Positions 43,553 to 52,254 of a stretch of 64,000 nt of DNA are shown here, one piece after another. Origin of the DNA: an uncultured Prevotellaceae bacterium. Its GTDB lineage: Bacteria; Bacteroidota; Bacteroidia; Bacteroidales; Bacteroidaceae. The DNA is taken from positions 124,001 through 188,000 of the forward strand of contig OMZE01000001.1 in assembly GCA_900315455.1 (NCBI GenBank), in the 5' to 3' direction. The first letter of the stretch is position 1. Every line of letters starts with the position of its first letter. The position numbers and the translations under genes were made by a program. The notes beneath the pieces are model-generated. The model ran no database searches. It worked only from the letters and a program-made list of their open reading frames with translations, and was not told where the DNA came from.

Positions 43553-45274
43553 TCAATAAATATCATCAATCCAGCAGATGAGGGCGGCAAGACAAGCGTT
43601 CCAGTTGATGGCGATTTCGTTGGAAGCGTAGGAGCCCATGTTGTCGAGATACGATTCGTCGGGGGCAGAGGAGAGGTATGTCAGGCCCTGTCCTTTGTCG
43701 GGCTGGCCTGGGTTAGGACCACCCACCAACATTCCCGGGAAAGGCTCGTCGATGCCGTCGCTGGCAGATGGACGGTGGTGTGGGTTCATCGGTGAGTGCT
43801 GTCCGAAGCCCGTCACGTAGCAGTAGCCCAGGGCGTTGCGGCCTAAGAGGTAGTCGACACAGCGGAGGGCATCGGCGTTGTAGTCTTTTCCTGTCGCCTT
43901 GGTGGCGAAGAGCAGCGACACGGCGGGAGCGCAGAATTTTTCTGCCAGACATCCCCATCCAAAGTCGCGCGGGTTGTCGCCCACAGGAGTCTGGAAATTT
44001 GATGTCTTCACCTGTTGCGAGATGCCCTCTGCATACTCTCCAATCATCCTTGCACAGGTGGAGCGCATCTCGCTGTTGTCGGCGGAGAGCCATGCATAGA
44101 CACCCAGGCCCGATACCTCGCCCCACACCGGCGGGTTGAATTGCTTCGGCATGTTCGCTTTCGCGTCGTTGAGAAAAGCCTCGTCGCCATAGAGCAGATA
44201 GAGTTGTGTGGCAGCCCAGAACCGCTCGTCGGTAGCATTGCCGTCGCCATACTCTCCGGTGTTTACCTTCGGCTCGAAGTTGCGGTTCATCATCATCTGT
44301 CGGTAGAAGGCGGTGGGGTTTTTCGCTGCCCATTCATAGGCCCGCACCGCTGCAGATGCCGCTTGTAGCGCAAAGCCAGGATAGTCGGCATTACCCTTGT
44401 AGAGCCGTGCTGCCTGTGCCATGACAGCGGCGAAGTCGAGGGCTGCCGTCACCGACTTCTGTACGACATATCGTTGCTGCTGACAGGCGCTGGGCATCAC
44501 GAAACCCTCGAAGTTGGGTGTGGTGAGTTTGTGGTACACGCCGCCGTCGTAGGGGTCTTGCATAGTGAGCATCCACCTCAGGTTGAAGTACATCTCGTCG
44601 AGGAAGTCGGGGGTGTTGTTGCCGTTCTCGGGGATGTTGAGTCGCAGTGAGGCAAAGTAGTCGGGTATCTGTTCATATACCGCGAACATCATGCCGATGG
44701 AGAAGCCAGAGTTGACGATGTATTTGTTGTAGTCGCCGGCGTCATACCACCCGTAAGGAGCCGATATGGTGCTTCCTGCCGGCCTGCAGGGTGAGGCGGC
44801 AGAGGGGTGTATATAAATTAATGTGTCGGGATGTCCCAAGCCGCGGGCAAACTTGCCGGCGTAGCGTTGCTCTATAGGAACGCCTGTGCGCATGAGGTAA
44901 TAAAAGTGCAGAGAGGCCTCTGCCAATGGGCGAAAAGCATGCGAACGCACGCTGATGGGCACAGCCTGTCCGTCTACGGTCAGCGTGTAGTCGCCTTCGG
45001 CTTGCAGACCGCTGATTTCTACCACATGGCGCTTCTTTCCGGTGAAGGGTGAGGTGGCGGTGCGTGTCACCTTGGCCTTCGCCTTTGCCACAGGTTTGTT
45101 GTCGGTGCCAGTGAGGCGTATCTTCTTTGGGGTGGTGTTGTCTATCACCACCACTTTCTCTTGTGAGGGCAAATAGCCTACTTGGTTGTAGCGCACAAAG
45201 GTGTCTTGTGCACATGCCGGGGCAGCGGTAGTGAGGGCTGCCATCATGGCGAGAAGGAAAGTGCTTTTTATCAT
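43553..45274 (-). CDS. Secreted glycoside hydrolase family 9 endoglucanase
   Basis: A signal peptide (IKSTFLLAMMAALTTAAPACA) is followed by an Ig-like N-terminal domain (VRYNQVGYLPSQEKVVVI; about 25-115) as in GH9 theme B/E1 enzymes. The catalytic barrel has GWYDAGDYNKY (the catalytic Asp pair), HHRPSASDG near residue 485, and the acid residue in YLDNMGSYASNEIAINWNA. It should cut beta-1,4-glucans or related plant glucans in the periplasm or outside. No SusC/D pair is nearby, so it is not part of a full utilisation locus here. Confidence 0.93.
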   Translation of the reverse strand: MIKSTFLLAMMAALTTAAPACAQDTFVRYNQVGYLPSQEKVVVIDNTTPKKIRLTGTDNKPVAKAKAKVTRTATSPFTGKKRHVVEISGLQAEGDYTLTVDGQAVPISVRSHAFRPLAEASLHFYYLMRTGVPIEQRYAGKFARGLGHPDTLIYIHPSAASPCRPAGSTISAPYGWYDAGDYNKYIVNSGFSIGMMFAVYEQIPDYFASLRLNIPENGNNTPDFLDEMYFNLRWMLTMQDPYDGGVYHKLTTPNFEGFVMPSACQQQRYVVQKSVTAALDFAAVMAQAARLYKGNADYPGFALQAASAAVRAYEWAAKNPTAFYRQMMMNRNFEPKVNTGEYGDGNATDERFWAATQLYLLYGDEAFLNDAKANMPKQFNPPVWGEVSGLGVYAWLSADNSEMRSTCARMIGEYAEGISQQVKTSNFQTPVGDNPRDFGWGCLAEKFCAPAVSLLFATKATGKDYNADALRCVDYLLGRNALGYCYVTGFGQHSPMNPHHRPSASDGIDEPFPGMLVGGPNPGQPDKGQGLTYLSSAPDESYLDNMGSYASNEIAINWNACLAALICWIDDIY

Positions 45275-45295
45275 TGTTGCTAGGGCATTTAGGTT

Positions 45296-45402
45296 TTCAA
45301 ATTTTCAAATGTCGTGCAAGCCGAAGGTAGAAGAACCTGTTCTTATGCTGAGGCGAAGCCGACATTCGGCCGAAGGCCAAATTTTCAATTTTCAATTTTC
45401 AA
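45296..45402. repeat. Dispersed intergenic repeat, copy 2
   Basis: Matches copy 1 at 34200-34318: CAAATGTCGTGCAAGCCGAAG, ATGCTGAGGCGAAGCCGACA, a CGGCCGAAGGCC part that differs, and four ATTTTCA units at the end. It separates GH9 from the HlyD-like gene. Confidence 0.75.
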
Positions 45403-45405
45403 TTT

Positions 45406-46440
45406 TCAATCTTCCAACACAATGCGTCCGCGCATGCCTATGGCTATTTGGCCGTCGTTCACCACCTCCACTTTCACGGCGTGGAGGCCGTCATCGGCGG
45501 CTTGGGGCGTAGCGCCTTGGCTGTTGTCTTTCGATGGCTTGCTGCCAAACTCCGCCTGTTGAGATATCCATGTCACGATGCCGTCGTATTCACGGGGCAT
45601 TGTAAGGCCGGTTTCTGTTGCCACTTTTACCTTTTGGCCTATCTTGAGTCGTGCGGCGCTCTCTGAAGAGAGGTAGGCGCGGAGTGTCATCCGTGAGAGG
45701 TCGGCTATCTTGAAGAGGGGAGTGCCTGCCGTGACGTAGTCGCCTTCCCCGGCCTTTTTTTCCACCACGGTGCCGGTGATGGGAACCGTCACCTGTATGC
45801 CAGTGAGTTGCTGGTCGAGTTGCGTGAGTTGTGTCTGCAACTCCGCGCTGCGTTGGGCGGCATCTTCGGGCGACATGCCATGGCTGCCCTCGTCGGCCAC
45901 CACTGTATTTCCGATTTGCTCTTCTATCTGCATGAGTTGTTTCTCGAGCATATCGAGTCGGGTGTCGAAGGCTTCCACCTGGTTGCGGGCCACCACACCC
46001 TTCTCATACAGTTCCTCGTAGTGAACTTTCTCTCCTTGCACCTCCGCTATTTGTTGGCGCAGCGAGGTGGCTTGTTTCTGTAGGTCGGCGAGTCTTCGGC
46101 GCGCTAATTCTCCCTGTGAGATAGCCATCTGCTGGTTGTTCTCCATCTCGGCAAGGGTGCTGCGTAACTCCTCGCGTTGGGCGAGCAACTCAGTGTTCTC
46201 TATCAGTCCCACTATCATGCCCTTCTGCAGTTGCTGGCCTTCTGCCACCCCAAACTGTTGGAGTTCGCCCGATGACATGGCTATGACGGTGGCCTCGTCG
46301 GTCTCGAAGCGTCCCATGCCGTCGTCTGCATCGCTCTCCTTGGCACAGCCAGTGAAAATGGCCATGAGCATTGCTGCCAACAACCACCGAATTGGTTGTA
46401 GGTTGGCCGAGCAATGGGTAACAATGTATGCGTATGTCAT
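45406..46440 (-). CDS. HlyD-like membrane-fusion lipoprotein
   Basis: A 344-aa protein from the ATG at 46440 (46470 is also possible). The hydrophobic stretch WLLAAMLMAIFTGCAKE has a lipobox, so it is probably a lipoprotein. A split lipoyl/barrel domain flanks a long coiled-coil hairpin (about 90-215, with LAEMENNQQMAISQGEL and RLDMLEKQLMQIEEQIG); then VPITGTVVEKKAGEGDYVTAG and VNDGQIAIGMRGRIVLE. Such adaptors link an inner-membrane pump to an outer-membrane channel. No pump gene is next to it, so the partner is unknown. Confidence 0.85.
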   Translation of the reverse strand: MTYAYIVTHCSANLQPIRWLLAAMLMAIFTGCAKESDADDGMGRFETDEATVIAMSSGELQQFGVAEGQQLQKGMIVGLIENTELLAQREELRSTLAEMENNQQMAISQGELARRRLADLQKQATSLRQQIAEVQGEKVHYEELYEKGVVARNQVEAFDTRLDMLEKQLMQIEEQIGNTVVADEGSHGMSPEDAAQRSAELQTQLTQLDQQLTGIQVTVPITGTVVEKKAGEGDYVTAGTPLFKIADLSRMTLRAYLSSESAARLKIGQKVKVATETGLTMPREYDGIVTWISQQAEFGSKPSKDNSQGATPQAADDGLHAVKVEVVNDGQIAIGMRGRIVLED

Positions 46441-46823
46441 GGTTAGTGGTAAGTACTGTGACTTCTTCAAATTAAACTTACAGATTGGTATGCTGAAGAA
46501 CTTTTACCATACAAAGATATTCCTTTTTTTTCAATTGAGCAAATATGCGGTGAAATTTCTTCTTGCGATGGCCTTTACGCTTTTTGCAATGAGGATTTTC
46601 TATGTTGCCTTGTCTTCATCCACGACACAAACATACCGACACAATCCCGGCGGTCTGCAATTTTTCGCGCCATCGTTTTTATCATTTATATCAAATTCAT
46701 GCTTATTTATAACTTTAAGTGTATTTTTTACAAGCAAAATATGATTCCCCATATTTTTTTATTAAATTTGCACCTGTAAATACAATTATTATCAAAATCC
46801 ATCGTTGTTTGAATTTTTTTTCA

Positions 46824-46831
46824 TATCTTTG
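46824..46831 (+). promoter_or_regulatory. -7 element (TATCTTTG) of the 1465-aa gene; long leader
   Basis: TATCTTTG at 46824-46831 implies a leader of about 235 bases before the ATG at 47073. No known riboswitch is recognised in the leader. The part 46441-46800 is AT-rich and holds nothing else evident. Confidence 0.5.
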
Positions 46832-47072
46832 CAGATAATACCTTTATCAGCATTCAAAGTATTGACGCAAATACAAAAACTAAACGCAGAGTGAACAGTC
46901 CTGCATGAGGCTTTACACCACAACACAATAACAGCCAAGTGGAGTCTTTGTTCGAATTGCTTCTCCTGTTGAAACAAACATATTATTTTCTACTACTTCA
47001 TTACAACTATCTCATCTACGGCTACCCCAAGAAGACATTGAACCTACATAATAATCACAAAAACCAAAGAAA

Positions 47073-50000
47073 ATGAAGAAAATTTATTTAGTTTTGTTGA
47101 TGCTCGTCGCGGTGGCGTTAACGGCCTCGGCGGCGAAGCATAGCCGACTTTATAGTTTTGCTTATGATAGCAATGACCATAATACGGCTACAAGCAATAG
47201 GGAGTTTCAATACACTTCCTACACTTATGTGAGTTTTCTTGCAGGTTATCAAGGACGTACAGGACAGACTTACAAGACAGAGACAATTGTAAAAGGCTAC
47301 GACAACCGTTTTGCCTTCTACAACAATGGACGTTGGCATTGGAGGAAAAATCGGAATAGTGCAGATAACTATTACCTAAAAAATGATGTGCAATATGTCA
47401 GTCTTTTTTCCGTGCTGAACCTAAGAGCCGGCGACATTGTCCGCATTAAGTGTAATGATGCAAATACTTCTGCTGCTGTACAGGATCGTTTCATCACAGC
47501 ACATTCTCCCAATTCCATTGACAACAGACCTTGGGACAATCCTTCTGGTACGATGGATTGGTTGACTCAGGCTAATCATGAGTTTATCATGCAAGAGGAT
47601 GGTAACCTCGACCTTAACTGTGCTGCTGACATAGAATTGGTCAGTGTGGAGATTGTCAATCCTTTTGAGGAGTATAATTATTGGAGAAATGACAACAATG
47701 AAGGTGAGTTAAGTGACCCAAGTAATCAATACAGTAGTCAACTTCTCAATCCTGATAATGCAGCCACCTTCAATCATTTTAAGGCAGAGGTTGGGCAGGA
47801 AATTGTTACACAACAAGTTGCGCCTATGGATGATGACCACCATACGGACTGGGATGGCCCATATTGGACACCATGGCAGAAACCTGTTGTGCAGTTCCGT
47901 GGTGACATTCATCCTACAGATGATTTTGAAACATGGGTAACTGATGGTTCATGGCAAGATCAAAAGGTATTGCATGTAAAGGGCTTTGACGGTAAAGGAG
48001 GAGCCGTGGTAATCATGTATGAACGCTATATGTTTGTTTATACCATTCCTTATAAAGTTGAGGATGGCAGTAAGTCTTGGAACTTCTGGAGCCACAAACT
48101 AGATGTGGGCTATTCTACCGAAGATGGTTCCGAAGGACCGGAGTCTCTTGGCCTTCAGCATCACGACAATTCTGTTGGAGTTTCTCAAAGAGAAAAACTG
48201 TATAGTACTTCTCAAGGGGATGTTTACACTACAAGATATAAGGATTTCATGAAAGCGCAGAACGCTTTTGTCAATGCAGAGACTGCCGGTTTGATGTTCT
48301 GGACCCGTTCTTTAGGTGATGTGACCAACACCAGGAATCTGCGTCCCTATGGTTATAATAATGAGTATCAAAAGGATACAAATGGTAACTATATGGAAGA
48401 TGGCGACGGATACCGTTACATGACCATTCTCAAGGGTGGTGGCTTCACTATCCCCGACTTGAAAGCCGGTGACCAGGTATATATCTATATGGCACACACC
48501 GAAAATCCAAACCATAGTGGTGTTACAAGAGCCGGCGTGAAGTTCAGGGTATGGAATGCCATGGATGCCCTAAAGCATCGTATTCAGGATAGTGGCCAAA
48601 GTTACGGCACGGTTTTCACTGGTGGCAGCAACTGGGGACCATGGATTAGCACTGCCAAATGGGGTAGGCAGTATTATGGTGCTTTGCACTTCTACGCAGC
48701 CGCTGATGGTGACATGCATTTCCTCATGGATGGATCCAACGATTATAATTTTGTGAAGTTGTGCTATATCCGTATCTATAGAAATGAGCAAGACATTATT
48801 ATCAATACCGATGAACTTCTTGGACAGGAGGGGTATGAGGTGCTGTTGAGCCAGAATCCTGATGGATCGTTCGAAACACCGGAAACCCGTACTTTCAACC
48901 TGCGTACCACCAACACAGTGTCTAAATATCAGCAGTTTGAGGTGCTTGAGTGCTCAGGAAACCTTTCCCTGAACCAGATAAATGGTTGGAGCAGTATTAC
49001 TAAGAAGATGAAAAATGGCCAGGAGATTGATACCAATCCCACTGTTTGGAATCTCAATATAACCACTCCTACCAAGCCTCTCTATGGTGCTTTCTTGTTG
49101 AGAGGTAAGGACATGGACCACAACAACAAGTACTGTATGAACTATGCCGACCGTGTGGTAGCCATCGGAACGTTGCAGCAGATGAACTATCCTTATACTT
49201 GGAATTTCAAGGACATTCTCGGCAGGGGCGCTTCTGGCTCTAAGTTCACAGTTGATGCATCTCATACCACCAATTATCAGGACTCTACCCGTATCTGGAC
49301 GACTAATGATGGCATCTACGAGATGAACAACAGTGCCTTCGAGAATGGTAACCGCAACTGGTCGTCAGGCGCACAACTCTTCGCTTTTGACGAGTTCATC
49401 GAGGAGGCAGCCGGTGTAGGTTTCGCCACATGGAATCAGGGTGGTGGTAATGGTAGTGCCAGCCACAATGGCGATATCGCCATCACTGCCGACGGCGTGA
49501 GAATCCAGCCTCAGCATCAGTATGGTATGACGCGTGTGTTCCTACCCAAACTCACAAAGGACATGAAGGTCTTTATTCAGGGTAAACGCTATGTTGGTGG
49601 CAAGAGTGGGTTTGGTGCTTCCTACCTTACCGGAAAGTCTTATATGCCTCGTGTAAACAACCCGTGGAATGAAAACAGATATCATGACAATAATGGTATG
49701 GATGAGGATTGGGCAAGAAGCACGAACCCGCTGCTGTCGTCAAAGATTAAGGAGATGACAATCATCAAGGGCACTGCAGAGGATGAGGTGAAATACGACA
49801 ATTTCCTCTACAACTTCTCTTCCCTTGACCTGGAGCAGGAGACAAGAACAGAAACCGAACATGTGGATGAACATTTGGATATTGTGGCTTCTGCAGATTA
49901 TACTGTGGAGATTGCTCAGGTTGCACCTTCAACTGTATCCAATGAACTTTTCCAACTCGACCATAAAGAAGGTGATAAGTGGTATGCCAAGGGTATTACT

Positions 50001-51470
50001 GACCCCGTAAGGGATAGAGACGAATATGGTAACATCATTATCAATGGTCCGCAGAACGACGCTGGCGCACTCGTATTCGATTCTGATAATATAACACAGG
50101 AAGAGGACGACAACACCTACACCGGCATATTGAAACTTGGCGGTGACGGAAATGAGTCTGGCCGTGTGGTGAAGGTTCTGGGGCTCGATACTTCCAAGGA
50201 ATACGACATCACAGTTGTCCTGAAGTCGCAGAACAGTGACTTTGCCCGTGAGTTGGCAGTCTACGGTGGTAGTTGGGGTGGCACCGAACTGGGTGTCATG
50301 TTGGCCCGCAACAAAGTGATGGCCAAGAGCATCAAGGGGGTGTCAGGTCAAAGCACTATTACCATTGGCAGCAAGAGTGGTGGTATTGAGATCTACGCTG
50401 TCTATGTACGTGAATCGAATCAACCCACTGGTGTGCAGGAAATTCCGTTCATTGCTTGCATCGACATGAAGGATGCTGAGTTCTACAGCCAGGACGAAAT
50501 CAACCTTACCATGTATCTGAGCGATGTGCTTATCGAGCACATGGCTGTCTCTATGGACGAGAAAAAACTCAATGATATTGGCTGGGCATCTGAGAGCCGT
50601 CAGCGCTATATCGACCACAGCCTCAACGAGGTATTCAACAACAAGCCCGTGAAGGCATACGTTGCCACTGGTACAAGCCGTGATGATGATAGTGATCAAA
50701 GCAAACTTATTTCCTACATTAAGGTGTCTCCACTTACGGCTCCCATGCCACTCGCAGAAGGAAATGATGACGTAGACGCAACATCTGGTACTGGATGTAT
50801 TTTGTATAACGATATTCCCGATGCTGACATCGCTGATGAGGAAGGCAGGCCCGATCCGATGCAGCGTGCTGCTACCATCAGCCTCTTCGTGCCTGCTATC
50901 CACGACTACATCAAGGATGCAAGCATTAACCAGAATAGTGTAGGTAATACCTATATTAATACCTTCTCCGATAATTCGACACTTGAAGCCAGTCGTGCTG
51001 CCAATGTTGATGTGAGCAAACTCGGTGAAATGACGGGTAACATGATGCTTGCATGGCTTACTGATGGCAATCTTGACGCAACAGGTGTGAAAGATGACTA
51101 CACATACTATGTGCTGTCGTATAAATGGAAAGACCCACAGGGTAACAGCCATCCCACTGCTGAAGAAATTGCTGCCAATAACTATGTAGAGAAATTCGTA
51201 AGGTCGGCAGCCGCTCATCTGAAAGACAATTCTGCATACATCCGCTTGAGTACTGCTGCTGTTAATCCTAACTTCTACAAGGCTGTCGACATCGTCTTCG
51301 ACGGTGAGGAAGGTGGACTCAATGGTATCACAGACCTGACCATCGGTGGCAACAATGGCGCACAGCAGGGTGAGAGCGACAGTTATTACACGCTGAGTGG
51401 TCAGAAGATTAACAAGCCCACCATGCCTGGTATCTATGTGAAGAATGGCAAGAAAGTGTTTGTAAAATAA
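47073..51470 (+). CDS. Large secreted protein, unknown function (1465 aa)
   Basis: A signal peptide (KKIYLVLLMLVAVALTASAA) is followed by long beta-rich sequence with many Trp, Asn, Asp and Gly residues, as in extracellular Bacteroidales proteins. No catalytic domain is recognised. The last 35 residues (YYTLSGQKINKPTMPGIYV, then a Lys-rich KNGKKVFVK end) match the short C-terminal tail found on many Prevotella secreted proteins, probably a sorting or surface-attachment signal. It is expressed from its own promoter with a long leader, and is followed 28 bases later by a 60-aa gene before a strong terminator, so the two form a unit. Confidence 0.8.
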   Translation: MKKIYLVLLMLVAVALTASAAKHSRLYSFAYDSNDHNTATSNREFQYTSYTYVSFLAGYQGRTGQTYKTETIVKGYDNRFAFYNNGRWHWRKNRNSADNYYLKNDVQYVSLFSVLNLRAGDIVRIKCNDANTSAAVQDRFITAHSPNSIDNRPWDNPSGTMDWLTQANHEFIMQEDGNLDLNCAADIELVSVEIVNPFEEYNYWRNDNNEGELSDPSNQYSSQLLNPDNAATFNHFKAEVGQEIVTQQVAPMDDDHHTDWDGPYWTPWQKPVVQFRGDIHPTDDFETWVTDGSWQDQKVLHVKGFDGKGGAVVIMYERYMFVYTIPYKVEDGSKSWNFWSHKLDVGYSTEDGSEGPESLGLQHHDNSVGVSQREKLYSTSQGDVYTTRYKDFMKAQNAFVNAETAGLMFWTRSLGDVTNTRNLRPYGYNNEYQKDTNGNYMEDGDGYRYMTILKGGGFTIPDLKAGDQVYIYMAHTENPNHSGVTRAGVKFRVWNAMDALKHRIQDSGQSYGTVFTGGSNWGPWISTAKWGRQYYGALHFYAAADGDMHFLMDGSNDYNFVKLCYIRIYRNEQDIIINTDELLGQEGYEVLLSQNPDGSFETPETRTFNLRTTNTVSKYQQFEVLECSGNLSLNQINGWSSITKKMKNGQEIDTNPTVWNLNITTPTKPLYGAFLLRGKDMDHNNKYCMNYADRVVAIGTLQQMNYPYTWNFKDILGRGASGSKFTVDASHTTNYQDSTRIWTTNDGIYEMNNSAFENGNRNWSSGAQLFAFDEFIEEAAGVGFATWNQGGGNGSASHNGDIAITADGVRIQPQHQYGMTRVFLPKLTKDMKVFIQGKRYVGGKSGFGASYLTGKSYMPRVNNPWNENRYHDNNGMDEDWARSTNPLLSSKIKEMTIIKGTAEDEVKYDNFLYNFSSLDLEQETRTETEHVDEHLDIVASADYTVEIAQVAPSTVSNELFQLDHKEGDKWYAKGITDPVRDRDEYGNIIINGPQNDAGALVFDSDNITQEEDDNTYTGILKLGGDGNESGRVVKVLGLDTSKEYDITVVLKSQNSDFARELAVYGGSWGGTELGVMLARNKVMAKSIKGVSGQSTITIGSKSGGIEIYAVYVRESNQPTGVQEIPFIACIDMKDAEFYSQDEINLTMYLSDVLIEHMAVSMDEKKLNDIGWASESRQRYIDHSLNEVFNNKPVKAYVATGTSRDDDSDQSKLISYIKVSPLTAPMPLAEGNDDVDATSGTGCILYNDIPDADIADEEGRPDPMQRAATISLFVPAIHDYIKDASINQNSVGNTYINTFSDNSTLEASRAANVDVSKLGEMTGNMMLAWLTDGNLDATGVKDDYTYYVLSYKWKDPQGNSHPTAEEIAANNYVEKFVRSAAAHLKDNSAYIRLSTAAVNPNFYKAVDIVFDGEEGGLNGITDLTIGGNNGAQQGESDSYYTLSGQKINKPTMPGIYVKNGKKVFVK

Positions 51471-51498
51471 GTATTCATCATATTCAAAGAACAACCCA

Positions 51499-51681
51499 AT
51501 GAAAAAAACATATCAATTGCCAGTTACAGAGGTAGTTGCCATCCAACTCATGGGCAGTATGCTCGATATTGACAACCAGAAGTTTAGCGATTTCACTGAG
51601 GGTGGCGATGCTAACACTGCGAGCATGTTCGAGGAGGAGGACTTGCAATTTAGTTCAAGCACCAGCCTTTGGGATGAATAA
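51499..51681 (+). CDS. 60-aa peptide cotranscribed with the large secreted protein
   Basis: MKKTYQLPVTEVVAIQLMGSML is followed by an acidic Ser-rich tail (DANTASMFEEEDLQFSSSTSLW). Short proteins of this style, with a MKKTY...VEVV start, are frequent in Prevotella next to surface-protein genes. No Cys or obvious cleavage motif is present. It could be a chaperone-like companion, a sorting partner or a precursor peptide; nothing decides between these. Confidence 0.6.
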   Translation: MKKTYQLPVTEVVAIQLMGSMLDIDNQKFSDFTEGGDANTASMFEEEDLQFSSSTSLWDE

Positions 51682-51702
51682 ACAATGAGCGCGTGATATA
51701 CC

Positions 51703-51736
51703 AATCGGGGGGATGCAGCCGCATCCCCCCGATTTT
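51703..51736 (+). terminator. Strong intrinsic terminator
   Basis: AATCGGGGGGATGC (51703-51716) pairs perfectly with GCATCCCCCCGATT (51721-51734) around a 4-base loop, followed by T-rich DNA. It ends the 47073-51681 unit. Confidence 0.92.
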
Positions 51737-51759
51737 ATTGCTTTAGGGTCGTGGGTGCG

Positions 51760-52139
51760 TTAATAGCCTCTTCTTTCTTTTCGCATTCTCATCATTCTTT
51801 CGGAGAAGCCACCTTCTCTTAAGAAGGCTTTTTCTAAACTCTCCAGTTGTCGGAAGAGCAGGTAATCTTCAAGAAGTTCCTGCAAACTTGTTTTGGCTAT
51901 ATTAAGCAGTTTGATTTCTGTTTTGGATGATGTTGAAGACGCACTCCCTCAACGATGTTTTGTTTCCCTGAGCGTGCCGCTAGCACCATCTGGTCGATGG
52001 TGCTGTTTCCTCTCTACAAAAAAAGATTACAGAAGAAGTAAGTCATCTCATAGATGACAGCCGTCTTCTGGTAGGAGCGGAGTTGGCGGTAATCGCCAAC
52101 AGGGCGGATGAGTCGGTCGTTGGGAGGGTATTATTCATG
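51760..52139 (-). pseudogene. Decayed copy of the four-helix-bundle gene
   Basis: Read on the minus strand, pieces in different frames match the gene at 42794-43474: YQKTAVIYEMTYFFCN, then STIDQMVLAARSGKQNIVEGV (43 Val/Ala changes aside, the same block), then EIKLLNIAKTSLQELLEDYLL, then LEKAFLREGGFSERM and a stop at 51760. The part between DYLL and LEK, present in the intact gene, is deleted, and at least two frameshifts separate the blocks. It accounts for most of the 570-base gap between 51681 and 52255. Confidence 0.85.
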
Positions 52140-52147
52140 ATTTTCAT

Positions 52148-52250
52148 GATTCTTAGGGTTTTTAGGGCCTTTAGGGTCGCTGCTCAGACCATAAGGGCTC
52201 TAAGGTCACTAAGGCTTCTTGGGCCTCAATGGGCTCTTTTGCTCCCTTTT
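52148..52250. repeat. Degenerate 9-bp tandem repeat (TTAGGGNNN type)
   Basis: About ten 9-bp units, more exact at the left (TTAGGGTTT, TTAGGGCCT) and drifting to the right, lie directly downstream of the LRR/dockerin gene. Related units occur at its 5' end (54265-54309) and in the M3 peptidase leader. Confidence 0.75.
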
Positions 52251-52254
52251 GTTC

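Noticed and set aside
46067..46744. Plus-strand open frame opposite the HlyD-like gene
   Set aside because: Mostly antisense to coding DNA; the free end in the AT-rich gap has no promoter or protein-like pattern.
46831..47072. Riboswitch in the long leader of the 1465-aa gene
   Set aside because: No conserved riboswitch core was recognised; the leader is simply long.
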